Made by a program: the position numbers and the translations under genes | In this document: in pieces, positions 39,450 to 47,720 of the stretch | Layout of the letters: each line of letters opens with the position of its first letter | How positions within the stretch are numbered: position 1 is the first letter of the stretch | Assembly: GCF_011516765.1 (NCBI RefSeq) | Contig: NZ_JAAABN010000011.1 | Span: 62,001 to 126,000 of the forward strand | Length of the DNA: 64,000 bases | Direction: 5' to 3' | DNA from: Acetobacter sicerae | Lineage (GTDB): Bacteria; Pseudomonadota; Alphaproteobacteria; Acetobacterales; Acetobacteraceae | Notes under the pieces: model-generated | Database searches by the model: none | What the model was told of the DNA's origin: nothing | What the model saw: the letters and a program-made list of their open reading frames with translations, nothing else

Positions 39450-41051
39450 TCAGGCAGGCTGAAGCACCATCTCGGCGGGTTTCTCCCGGAGAGGCGGAAC
39501 CCGCCAATGCCCCTGATCGAGCCGGGCGATTTCCTGATCGATCTCTCCGACGACCTGCCGCGCAAACGGCCCAAGATGCAGATACAGCGCGCTGGTCATG
39601 ACCACGTACGGCAGCGCTTTCGGGTTATGCACGGCGCAGTCGACCAGCATGCGCCAGAATTGCCCTACCGTTCCCGGACCCGCGCGATGAATGCGGAAAA
39701 GCAGCCGGAAGAAACTGCGAAGATCCCCCTTGATCATCCGATGGGCACGCTTGCGTTTGAGCATACGCCCCAGTCTGCGCACACGACCGAAATAGGCGGT
39801 CGGTTCATAAATCGTCCTGAGCACGGTCCTGTAATCATCAAGCACATCCCGGCGTGGACGACTTGTCTGGAAATTCAGGCCGGCCGTACACTGATCACCC
39901 GACTGCGTCTGGCCGTCATCCAGAAAGAGACGTCCTTCCGCCAGCAGGCGACGTGTCAGCTGCGTCGTAGGCAGTGCGTAAAGCAGACCGACCATGCAGA
40001 CCGGGATCGACGTGTCTTCGATACACTCGATCATGCCGGGAGCGACGCTGCCTTTTTCACTGTCGAAACCCACAATGAAACCGGCGTTCACGAAAATTCC
40101 GGCGCCATGAATGGTCTCGATGCTTTGTTGCAGACTGCGGCGGGTGTTCTGCTTTTTCTGCGTCATGACCAGCGTGTCTGTGTCCGGGCTTTCAATCCCC
40201 ACGAACACGGCGAAGAAGTTGCTGTCGGCAAGGTCTTTCAGCAGTTCGGCATCATCGGCAAGGTTGATTGATGCTTCGGTCGAAAACTCGAACGGAAAAC
40301 GTTTTTCGTCCTGCCACCGTTTCAGATCAGGCAGAAATTTCCTGAGCGCCTTTTTGTTGCCAATCAGGTTGTCGTCAACAAAATCGACATGTCCGCGATA
40401 GCCGAGGGCATAGAGCGCATCCAGTTCGGCCATGACCTGCCCGGTCGTCTTGGTGCGCGGCACGCGGCCATACAGCTCGATGATGTCACAGAACTCGCAA
40501 CTGAACGGGCATCCGCGCGAGAACTGAATCCCGACATGCAGATACTGATCCAGCTTCAGCAGATCAAAACGCGGCACGGGACTTTTCGTGACGTCCGTCT
40601 TGCCCATGGGCGCTTCAAACACGCCCTCCCTGACGCCGCTTCGCCACGCCGAGATGAAGTCGCCCATGATCTCTTCAGCTTCCCCGAGAACCTGAAAATT
40701 CGCGGCTTTATAGACAGGCGGGCTGGATGTGACATCCGGTCCCCCCACTACCACAGGCTTGCCCCTGGTCCGGCATGTGTCGATGATATGCAGGGCATCG
40801 TTTCTCTGCGGAAGCATTCCCCCGGTCATCACCATATCGGCCCATGCGAAGTCTTCTTCCGTCAGAAGTTCTGTATTGCGATTGATGAGCCTGACGTCCC
40901 AGCTCTCCGGAAGCATGGCGGCCACGGTGATCAGACCGAGAGGCGCAGCCGGGTAGCGTGCACCCGTCAGATCACAGGCTTCCTTGTAGTTCCAGAACGA
41001 ACCTGAATTGAAAAGCGGAAAGATCATCAAGACCTTGCAGCTGTCAGTCAT
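39450..41051 (-). CDS. B12-binding radical SAM protein with DUF4070 domain
   Basis: This enzyme of 533 residues is probably a cobalamin-dependent methylase or related radical enzyme. The N-terminal B12-binding domain (about 5-145) includes PLGLITVAAMLPESWDVRLI and the VVVGGPDVTSSPPVYKAANF region. The radical SAM cluster motif is C181-x3-C185-x2-C188 (FSRGCPFSCEFCDI), followed by FVDDNLIGNKKALRKFLPDL and a C-terminal DUF4070 region (QSGDQCTAGLNFQ, 375-520). Hopanoid methylases HpnP and HpnR belong to this broad superfamily, and acetic acid bacteria make methylated hopanoids, but I cannot assign that role. I chose the ATG at 41049-41051. Confidence 0.85.
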   Translation of the reverse strand: MTDSCKVLMIFPLFNSGSFWNYKEACDLTGARYPAAPLGLITVAAMLPESWDVRLINRNTELLTEEDFAWADMVMTGGMLPQRNDALHIIDTCRTRGKPVVVGGPDVTSSPPVYKAANFQVLGEAEEIMGDFISAWRSGVREGVFEAPMGKTDVTKSPVPRFDLLKLDQYLHVGIQFSRGCPFSCEFCDIIELYGRVPRTKTTGQVMAELDALYALGYRGHVDFVDDNLIGNKKALRKFLPDLKRWQDEKRFPFEFSTEASINLADDAELLKDLADSNFFAVFVGIESPDTDTLVMTQKKQNTRRSLQQSIETIHGAGIFVNAGFIVGFDSEKGSVAPGMIECIEDTSIPVCMVGLLYALPTTQLTRRLLAEGRLFLDDGQTQSGDQCTAGLNFQTSRPRRDVLDDYRTVLRTIYEPTAYFGRVRRLGRMLKRKRAHRMIKGDLRSFFRLLFRIHRAGPGTVGQFWRMLVDCAVHNPKALPYVVMTSALYLHLGPFARQVVGEIDQEIARLDQGHWRVPPLREKPAEMVLQPA

Positions 41052-41320
41052 CAGGGAGAATTCCTCAGATAGAACAGCTGATCGCAATCAGGCAGGAGAT
41101 TTCCCGCCCTGATCGAAAGCGCGCCGGACCCGCAGATGGGGCCTGATTCAGTTTTAGGAGAGAAAAAGCCGGGGACGCCCTTAACTGCGTCGGACGAGGA
41201 AGCTCTGAACGGCAGCGTCCCGGCGTAGGGTCGTCATATGACCCTTCTTGCAAGGGAATAGCTTTTTATAAGCCCAACACCCAGAAATAGCGATAGAGCA
41301 GTGTCTGGAACACCTTGCGT

Positions 41321-42529
41321 TTAGAGTTTTATATCGTCTCGTAATGTATCAATATGACTGATTACCTGATGGGCTGTAATCATGCGTGTGCATTCAAACT
41401 GCCGCGACGTGTCCTTGTGTCGCGGGCACCAGAAAAAATCTGAAGAGTCGAATTTCAGGCGCACGTCATTGGCGCACCCATTGCACACATTCTTGTTGAT
41501 GATGCGCCATGGCGTCTGAAATTCGTTGAATATTTCAGTAAACCCAGAAATCATGACAACCCGGCACTTCACCGCCCAGGCGAGCCAGGCCAGCCCACTG
41601 GAGAGACCGATGAAGAACTCCGCGTGATGCAGCCACCAGGCCCGTTCCGCCAGCGGGCGTTCACCCGTTTCATCCCGAACCCCGTTCGGTACCGTTGTCC
41701 ATGTCAGACCTGAGCCATTTTCAGGTAATTTATCGATACAAATAACTTCGTATCCCGCCTGCTTCAGGAAGGTCACGACTTCCCGCCAGCCGCGCGGATT
41801 GTTCCAGTATTTTGCCTGCCCCGACGCCTGCACCGCGATGCACACATAGGGCTTTTCAATCGGTCTGACGTCACTCACGGACGGAATAGCCGGACGGATT
41901 TCCTGTGGAGGAAGACCGAGTATCCATGCCGCCGTCGCGCATAACCCGACCTGCCGATAATCACAGGGCTGAAAATCTCCTGCGTCATCATTGTAGAACA
42001 CTGCCACCTTGTAAGCGGCATAAAATCCTTCCTTTCCGCATTGTTCTTTCGAAACCATGCGTATTTCAGGATACGCGTCTGCAAGAAGATCGATGAGAGG
42101 ACCACGCATGATGCAGGTCAGTCGGCATCCATGCTTTTGCCGAAAACGCTCAACCTGCCCCATCCACGCCAGATGATCTCCCAGCGCGCCAAGAGACATA
42201 TCAATCAGAACGTCTCTGCCCGCCGCGTTATAGTCGTGAGCGAAAACAGGACTGCCATTTTTGAAAACCTCTAGTCCAAATGAGACAAAAGAACGTCTCG
42301 ATGAACGGAGATAACCACCCTGATAGGTGTGATTGAACAGGACATTCCGTGTTTCCCGATCATGCATGACCACGCGCCAGTCATGACCGGGAGGACAGAA
42401 TACACGGCAGCCATCCTGAAAATCGTAGCGGATACCGTCCGGACCTGCCTGACTGAGAACGGATGCCACAGTGTGTGCGGCATCCGGGTTTTTCGTCAGA
42501 TGGTTTTTAACATCAGTCTCGTTGCTCAC
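41321..42529 (-). CDS. strand-loop-strand O-heptosyltransferase (Aah/TibC, BAHT family)
   Basis: This cytoplasmic glycosyltransferase of 402 residues is predicted to move heptose from ADP-heptose to Ser in strand-loop-strand repeats. The middle part has MSLGALGDHLAWMGQVERF, with Asp118 at the position expected for the catalytic base, and VQASGQAKYWNNPRGWRE, with Lys240 for nucleotide-sugar binding. A C-terminal four-Cys site (C349, C352, C368, C380) matches the Fe-binding site known in TibC. The GTG start overlaps the stop of the 1700-residue repeat protein (GTGA), so the two are translationally coupled. This pairing strongly suggests that the repeat protein is its substrate. Confidence 0.88.
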   Translation of the reverse strand: MSNETDVKNHLTKNPDAAHTVASVLSQAGPDGIRYDFQDGCRVFCPPGHDWRVVMHDRETRNVLFNHTYQGGYLRSSRRSFVSFGLEVFKNGSPVFAHDYNAAGRDVLIDMSLGALGDHLAWMGQVERFRQKHGCRLTCIMRGPLIDLLADAYPEIRMVSKEQCGKEGFYAAYKVAVFYNDDAGDFQPCDYRQVGLCATAAWILGLPPQEIRPAIPSVSDVRPIEKPYVCIAVQASGQAKYWNNPRGWREVVTFLKQAGYEVICIDKLPENGSGLTWTTVPNGVRDETGERPLAERAWWLHHAEFFIGLSSGLAWLAWAVKCRVVMISGFTEIFNEFQTPWRIINKNVCNGCANDVRLKFDSSDFFWCPRHKDTSRQFECTRMITAHQVISHIDTLRDDIKL

Positions 42530-45500
42530 GCCGCACGGTGATCCTTTTCCTGATCCCCTTCTTCAGAAACAGGCCATGGCCCACCGGCAACGATCTGAAG
42601 GGCGAGAAGACCCCCCTTATCGACAGCAGCATGGTCCAGAGACAGAACCGCTGCTCCGTCGGTCCAGCATCGGTCACCTTCAGGCGCATGCCATCCCGGC
42701 AGTGCAGACTGTTCGAGATGTGACGTCACTGGATGCGTAATGCCAGCCTGATAATAGGTGATTTCACCGACACAGACACCAAGGTGACGTCGATCATCAA
42801 GGAACGGACCGATCGTATCCGCTGGACGCGCAGCCCGTGAGACGATCCGGATGTCATGCGCTCCGGCAGGCAGCGCGAAGAACACGGTGTCCGTGCCCAA
42901 TCCGCTACGGGATCTGACTTCTTCGCCGGACGGAAGCACAATTTTCAGATCGGGGTCATGCGTGATCTGTGCGATCTTTTCTTTAACCGGCACACCCAAC
43001 TGAATGGCGCGACTTTCGATCGCGCGATAATGCGGCTCCACAAAACAGCGATCCGTATTCAATGGCGCCGCAGCATCCGTCTGCCAGTCCAGAACCCGGC
43101 TGCCGATCGTGACGAGCCTGCCATCCTGTGTGAAAGTGCGCTTGTGACCGGTATCGAGGAAACTTTCCGTCAGCGCTCCACTGGCCCGGATCACGGAATG
43201 GCTGTCTGTCTCGATATGATAGTAGTCATAGACAGGAAGAGTACGATCGTAACGTATGGTGCGTCCGTTCACGAGCATACGGACCGGTACGAAATGATCC
43301 TCTATCAGCAGGCAATGTTCCGGTGTAACCAGAAAATCGGAGTGTGGCACGCCCTCGCCGAGAGCGCCTGCTACAATCCGGACAGGCCAGCCTGCGCTGT
43401 CGTCAGGCAGATCGGTTTTTACGGTATGCCGCATGCGACCGGCCCAGATGACGGAACGGCTCTCCTCGCCACTCCGCGTAAAGGCCATGACCTGATCAGT
43501 CTGTTTGATGGTCTCGACCCGCTTCTCCGTGCCGTCGGCCATCTGAATAAGCGCGCCCGCGAGAAAGCAGGTCAATTCGACATCAAGACCGCCATTGGCC
43601 GCGGAAGACAGTTCGACAGTACCGCCGAATGTTCCCTCGCCAAGATCGACAGTCCATGAACTGCCGCCGCTTTGAACGACTAGATCACCAGCACTGTTTA
43701 TGCTGGCCGCCACGGCGCTGTCCCAGGCGACATCTTCCAGCACCACTGTCGCGCCGTTATCGACGGACAGGCCGGAAAGCGTCTGCGCATCGGCAGCGGA
43801 CAGAACTGCCCCGCTATCAAGATGCAGCCCGCTAACCTGAGCACCCGCCGAGACGAAAGCCGTGCCACCCGACTGGATGAGTGTGTCAGTCGCAATACCG
43901 CCGGACTGCACGATCTGCGTGCCGCCACTCTGCACGACAGCGCCTGTCGCCGTGCCCTGAACCTCGACAACCTGTGTCGAGCCACTGCCGATGGTCGTGT
44001 GGATGGAAAGACCGGAACCAGTCGCACCGGTCAGACGGTCATATCCGACATATTCGATGTTGCCGTCATCAACCATCGTCATGTCGATGTTGGTGCCGCC
44101 GACAACGCCTTCCCACGTACCGCCGGTCAGCCTGTCATTGAACGAGGTGCCGCCGGACTGGATATCGACCCAGCCGTCATCAAGGGTGACGTTGAGATCC
44201 GTACCGCCGGATACGATTTCAACGGCGTCATGATACATGATGATCTTGCCGCCGGTTTCCACAGTCGTGTTGATCGACGTGCCGCCATTCGAACCGCTGG
44301 AGACGATCTCCATGCCGCCACTGAGCACGACCGTTCCAACCGCCGTGCCGCCGGACATGATGATTTCCGTGCCGCCCGCTGACACCACCGCACTGGTGGC
44401 GGTGCTGCCGCTATAGACGGTCTGGGTCGCGCCGCTGCCGATCTGGGTGCTGATCGACACCCCCTTGCCGCTGGCTTTCGTGCGCAGGTCATACCCGACC
44501 GTCTCACGGCTGCCAGCCCCCCTGATCGTGGTGTTGATGTCCGTGCCGCCAACGACCCCGCCCCACGTGTTGTCGAGCAGCATGTCGCCGAACGACGTGC
44601 CGCCCGTTTCGACATCCACGTAAGCGTTGGAGAGAGAGACATTGGCGTCCGTGCCGCCCGAGACGATTTCAATCCCGTTGTGTCCGTATGTCTCCGATCC
44701 TCCGCTGAGAACGGTCATATTGACCGTCGTACCGCCTGCGGCGATGCTGGCGCTGCCACCGCTGCTGATGGTCATCCCCACATCGACGCCACCCTGCGAG
44801 ACGACGGCGTTGCCCATGACCGTAGTGGCGGACGCATGCCCCCCGCTTTCCACGATTTCAGTGCCACCGCTGAGAACGGCGACGCTGGACACTGTCTGTC
44901 CTGACTTCACGTCAAGAATGGCGCCGGAAGAAACCAGCGTGTCGGCAAAAAAGCCGGGCGGAAGATCCGAGACGCTGATCAGCGTGCTGCCATCCCCCGC
45001 AGAGGACAGTTCGACCGTCGCGCCCGCTTCGCGTGGGGAAAGGTTCAGAGTCCAGCTCTTGCCGCCCTCCGTAACGGTCAGCGTGCCGTCGCTGCCGATG
45101 GAACCGGTCGCGCCGCTGGCCCATGCCTGATCGCGGATATTGATGCTGCCCCCTGAACCGAGAGCAGCCGAAGCGATTTCCGAAGCGTCGTCGGCAATGA
45201 GCAGACCGCCGGTTTCAATGTCCGCAGCGGAGCTGAGACCACCCGACAGGACGATTTCCGCGCCACCGGAGACGATATCAGCACCGATGGCTGTGCCGCC
45301 CGAACCGACAGTCTGAATGGCGGATGCGCCGATCTTTGTGTCGGAGGAAACACCGGCCGCGACGGCGCTGGTGTGTGTGTCGAAACCGACCGTTTCCGTA
45401 GCGCCGTCGGAAAGTGAGAGACCGATGGCCGTGCCGCCAGCAACACCCGCCTGAGCGCCCGCGATCAGCATGTCACCGGTGGCGACACCGCCGGTCGTCA

Positions 45501-47628
45501 CTTCAAGAACGCCACCCGACAGCGTCACACCGGAATCCATGCCAGACGACACGATTTCGATTGCGCCGGACCTGATGGTGGCGTCTCCGCCGGTTGCGAC
45601 CGTCATGTTGAAGGATGTGCCCGCGACAGAGGCGGAGCCCCCGGCCAGGATCGTGGCGTCGATAACCTTTCCGCCGGAGGAGACGGTCTGAATACCCGCA
45701 ACCTGTGCATCGACAGAGGTGCCCTGAGCATAGACATACTGGGTAGAACCGCTGCCCACCGCAGTCTGTTCGGAGAGCCCTGCGCCGGTCGCCCCGGTCA
45801 GCGGGTCAGACCCCACATATTCCCGATTGCCGCTGCCGGACATGGTCAGTCCAACATCTGTTCCGCCGACGACACCCGCATAGGTGCCACCGGTCAGAAT
45901 GTCATTGAACGCCGTGCCGCCTGTCTGGATCTGCTCCCAGCCATCGTCGATCGTCACGCCGGAGTCCGTGCCACCCGAGACGATTTCGACGCCGTTATGC
46001 CCGAAGGCGATGGCGCCACCGCTTTTCACGGTCGTGTTGATGGCGGTGCCGCCACGATTGGTCGCGCCTTGCGCGGCAATGGTCGCGCTGCCACCACTTT
46101 CGATGGTGAGATTGACAGTCGTGCCGCCTGAAGAGACGACCTGCGTGCCTCCTGCCTGCACGTCCGCGTCGCTGGCTGTCGCGCCGGAGACGATGATTTC
46201 AGCCGCACCGCTCTGGATGATGGTTCCACTGACCTGTGCGCCGGAAACCAGAACTTCCTGTGCATTTCCGGCAAGAGTCGCGTTGATGAGCATGCCGTTC
46301 GACAGGACGTACTCCGCGCCGCCATCGTCGATGACCGTTCCAACAGCCGTGCCACCCGCCTGCACGATTTCCGTGCCGCCGCTTGCGATCTCCATGCTCG
46401 ACGCGGCCATGCCGGAGGAGACGACGTCGATAGCCCCATTGCCGATCACACCACCGGAGGTCGTCTGGCTCGCGACAATGGTGACGAGAACGCTGCCGTC
46501 ATCCGCAGCGGACAGCGAGGCCTGTGTGCCGCCACTCGCGTCGGCGAGGTCTAGTGTCCATGAAGAAGACCCGTCGCTGATCACGAGGCCCTTATCCGTC
46601 GTGATCGTGACGGTTTCGGAGGCATTCCATGCAATGTCAGCAATATCGACCTGAGCGCCGCCCTGCAGCGTTGCGCCCTGAATGGCCGACACGTCGTCAG
46701 CGATCAGGAGCCCCTGATTCTCGACCGTGACATTGGAAGCAACGGCTCCAGACGCCACTGTCTGGGTGCCACCGGACTGGATGTCCGTGTCGATGGCCAC
46801 CGCTCCCTGATCAAGCTGGAGCATGCCCGCTTCCTGCACGATAGCCGAGAGAACAGTGCCGCCGTCTTCCACAGCTTCAGTGCCGCCCCAGGCGATAGTT
46901 GTATTCAGGGAAGACCCGCCGGACTGAACCGTTTCCGTTCCTCCCTGCAGCAGGGAAGCGCTTTCAACACCCCCATCCGCCACGACAGTCGTTCCGGCGT
47001 AGAGGGAGGCCGAGATCAGGGCGCCGCCAGCGCTGACCGTCTCCATTGCGCCGTCATCCACCAGCATCGCATTTTCTGAAACGCCGCCGGAGAGAATGAT
47101 TTCTCCACCATAGCCCATGATGGTGACGCCGATGGTCATACCGTCAGCCTGCACGACGTCCACGCCGCCACTTTCGATGACCGCGTTCTGCGACACGCCA
47201 CCCGAACCAATCAGTTGCTGACCGGAAACATCCGCGCCATCCGCCATGCCACCGGACTGCAATATTTGAATCGCGTCAGCGCTCACACTCGCCAGCAGCG
47301 AAGAACCGCCGACAACCATTTCGATACCATCGACCAGAGTGAGACCGTTTTCTGTCCCGCCTTCAGCAACAGCGACAGAACCGCCATCCATGGCGGTGCC
47401 TCCTGAGATGATGCCGCCACTGACAACCGCCAGTATGCCTCCGCTGATCAGCGCGCCATCTTCCTCGCCGCCGGACATGACGACTTCACGGCCACCTGTC
47501 TGGATTTCGGTGCCGCTGGCCGTTGCGCCATCGTCAATGATGCCGGTGCCACCACTAAGAATGATCATGTCGGAGCTGGTTGTGCCGGACGTCACATCGA
47601 CGGAAGAGCCGGAGGAAATAGTCGTCAT
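42526..47628 (-). CDS. giant strand-loop-strand repeat protein with C-terminal Hint domain
   Basis: This is a 1700-residue, probably extracellular, glycoprotein. From residue 1 to ~1275 it consists of autotransporter-type strand-loop-strand repeats, ~20 residues each with V-SGGT or I-SGG turns, predicted to form a beta-helix. Three cap-like modules (308-385, 808-886, 1276-1353), each with SWTL/SWTV, split the helix into blocks. A Hint domain begins at Cys1354 (CFLAGALIQMADGTEKRVET) and runs to ~1495, including VTPEHCLLIEDHFVPVRMLV. A last domain (~1495-1690) includes AHDIRIVSRAARP and DDRRHLGV. There is no Sec signal peptide and no beta-barrel, so export differs from AIDA-type autotransporters. 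The ribosome site is weak. The coupled heptosyltransferase follows. Confidence 0.88.
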   Translation of the reverse strand: MTTISSGSSVDVTSGTTSSDMIILSGGTGIIDDGATASGTEIQTGGREVVMSGGEEDGALISGGILAVVSGGIISGGTAMDGGSVAVAEGGTENGLTLVDGIEMVVGGSSLLASVSADAIQILQSGGMADGADVSGQQLIGSGGVSQNAVIESGGVDVVQADGMTIGVTIMGYGGEIILSGGVSENAMLVDDGAMETVSAGGALISASLYAGTTVVADGGVESASLLQGGTETVQSGGSSLNTTIAWGGTEAVEDGGTVLSAIVQEAGMLQLDQGAVAIDTDIQSGGTQTVASGAVASNVTVENQGLLIADDVSAIQGATLQGGAQVDIADIAWNASETVTITTDKGLVISDGSSSWTLDLADASGGTQASLSAADDGSVLVTIVASQTTSGGVIGNGAIDVVSSGMAASSMEIASGGTEIVQAGGTAVGTVIDDGGAEYVLSNGMLINATLAGNAQEVLVSGAQVSGTIIQSGAAEIIVSGATASDADVQAGGTQVVSSGGTTVNLTIESGGSATIAAQGATNRGGTAINTTVKSGGAIAFGHNGVEIVSGGTDSGVTIDDGWEQIQTGGTAFNDILTGGTYAGVVGGTDVGLTMSGSGNREYVGSDPLTGATGAGLSEQTAVGSGSTQYVYAQGTSVDAQVAGIQTVSSGGKVIDATILAGGSASVAGTSFNMTVATGGDATIRSGAIEIVSSGMDSGVTLSGGVLEVTTGGVATGDMLIAGAQAGVAGGTAIGLSLSDGATETVGFDTHTSAVAAGVSSDTKIGASAIQTVGSGGTAIGADIVSGGAEIVLSGGLSSAADIETGGLLIADDASEIASAALGSGGSINIRDQAWASGATGSIGSDGTLTVTEGGKSWTLNLSPREAGATVELSSAGDGSTLISVSDLPPGFFADTLVSSGAILDVKSGQTVSSVAVLSGGTEIVESGGHASATTVMGNAVVSQGGVDVGMTISSGGSASIAAGGTTVNMTVLSGGSETYGHNGIEIVSGGTDANVSLSNAYVDVETGGTSFGDMLLDNTWGGVVGGTDINTTIRGAGSRETVGYDLRTKASGKGVSISTQIGSGATQTVYSGSTATSAVVSAGGTEIIMSGGTAVGTVVLSGGMEIVSSGSNGGTSINTTVETGGKIIMYHDAVEIVSGGTDLNVTLDDGWVDIQSGGTSFNDRLTGGTWEGVVGGTNIDMTMVDDGNIEYVGYDRLTGATGSGLSIHTTIGSGSTQVVEVQGTATGAVVQSGGTQIVQSGGIATDTLIQSGGTAFVSAGAQVSGLHLDSGAVLSAADAQTLSGLSVDNGATVVLEDVAWDSAVAASINSAGDLVVQSGGSSWTVDLGEGTFGGTVELSSAANGGLDVELTCFLAGALIQMADGTEKRVETIKQTDQVMAFTRSGEESRSVIWAGRMRHTVKTDLPDDSAGWPVRIVAGALGEGVPHSDFLVTPEHCLLIEDHFVPVRMLVNGRTIRYDRTLPVYDYYHIETDSHSVIRASGALTESFLDTGHKRTFTQDGRLVTIGSRVLDWQTDAAAPLNTDRCFVEPHYRAIESRAIQLGVPVKEKIAQITHDPDLKIVLPSGEEVRSRSGLGTDTVFFALPAGAHDIRIVSRAARPADTIGPFLDDRRHLGVCVGEITYYQAGITHPVTSHLEQSALPGWHAPEGDRCWTDGAAVLSLDHAAVDKGGLLALQIVAGGPWPVSEEGDQEKDHRAA
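43570..46707 (-). repeat. three ~78-residue cap modules inside the giant protein
   Basis: Residues 308-385, 808-886 and 1276-1353 (DNA 46707-46474, 45207-44971, 43803-43570) share one pattern. It is (L/V)-x-ADDAS-like, then an IRDQAW/IADIAW strand, SSWTLDL or SWTVDLG, and LSSA-x-DGS. They close each of the three beta-helix blocks. The third runs directly into the Hint cysteine. Confidence 0.75.
43936..46053 (-). repeat. four long (~116-residue) repeat units inside the giant protein
   Basis: Within the short strand-loop-strand repeats lie four longer related units, at residues 526-641, 669-785, 966-1081 and 1115-1231 (DNA 46053-45706, 45624-45274, 44733-44386, 44286-43936). Each runs: GGT-x2-N-x-TV, EIVSGGTD, a VTLDDGW-like strand, GVVGGT, then YVGYD-x2-T-x-A-x-G and IGSGSTQ. 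The protein similarity is high but the codons differ, so duplication is not very recent. Confidence 0.8.
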
Positions 47629-47679
47629 GAGGCTTATCGTTTCCAGATCATGGGTATCGGAAGGCAGGGGTGAAGAAAG

Positions 47680-47711
47680 GCGTTCATGCGACCGACAGAC
47701 GACATGAACGC
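47680..47711 (-). terminator. hairpin between the phospholipase C gene and the repeat-protein gene
   Basis: GCGTTCATG (47680-47688) pairs perfectly with CATGAACGC (47703-47711). On the minus strand CTTTCTTC follows. It lies just after the phospholipase stop and probably separates that transcript from the repeat-protein/heptosyltransferase pair. Confidence 0.6.
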
Positions 47712-47720
47712 GAGGGCGCG

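Noticed and set aside
43936..46053. Regular repeats resembling a CRISPR or tandem DNA array
   Set aside because: The periodicity is at protein level in one long frame. The DNA units are not identical and there are no spacers, so this is a repeat protein, not a CRISPR.
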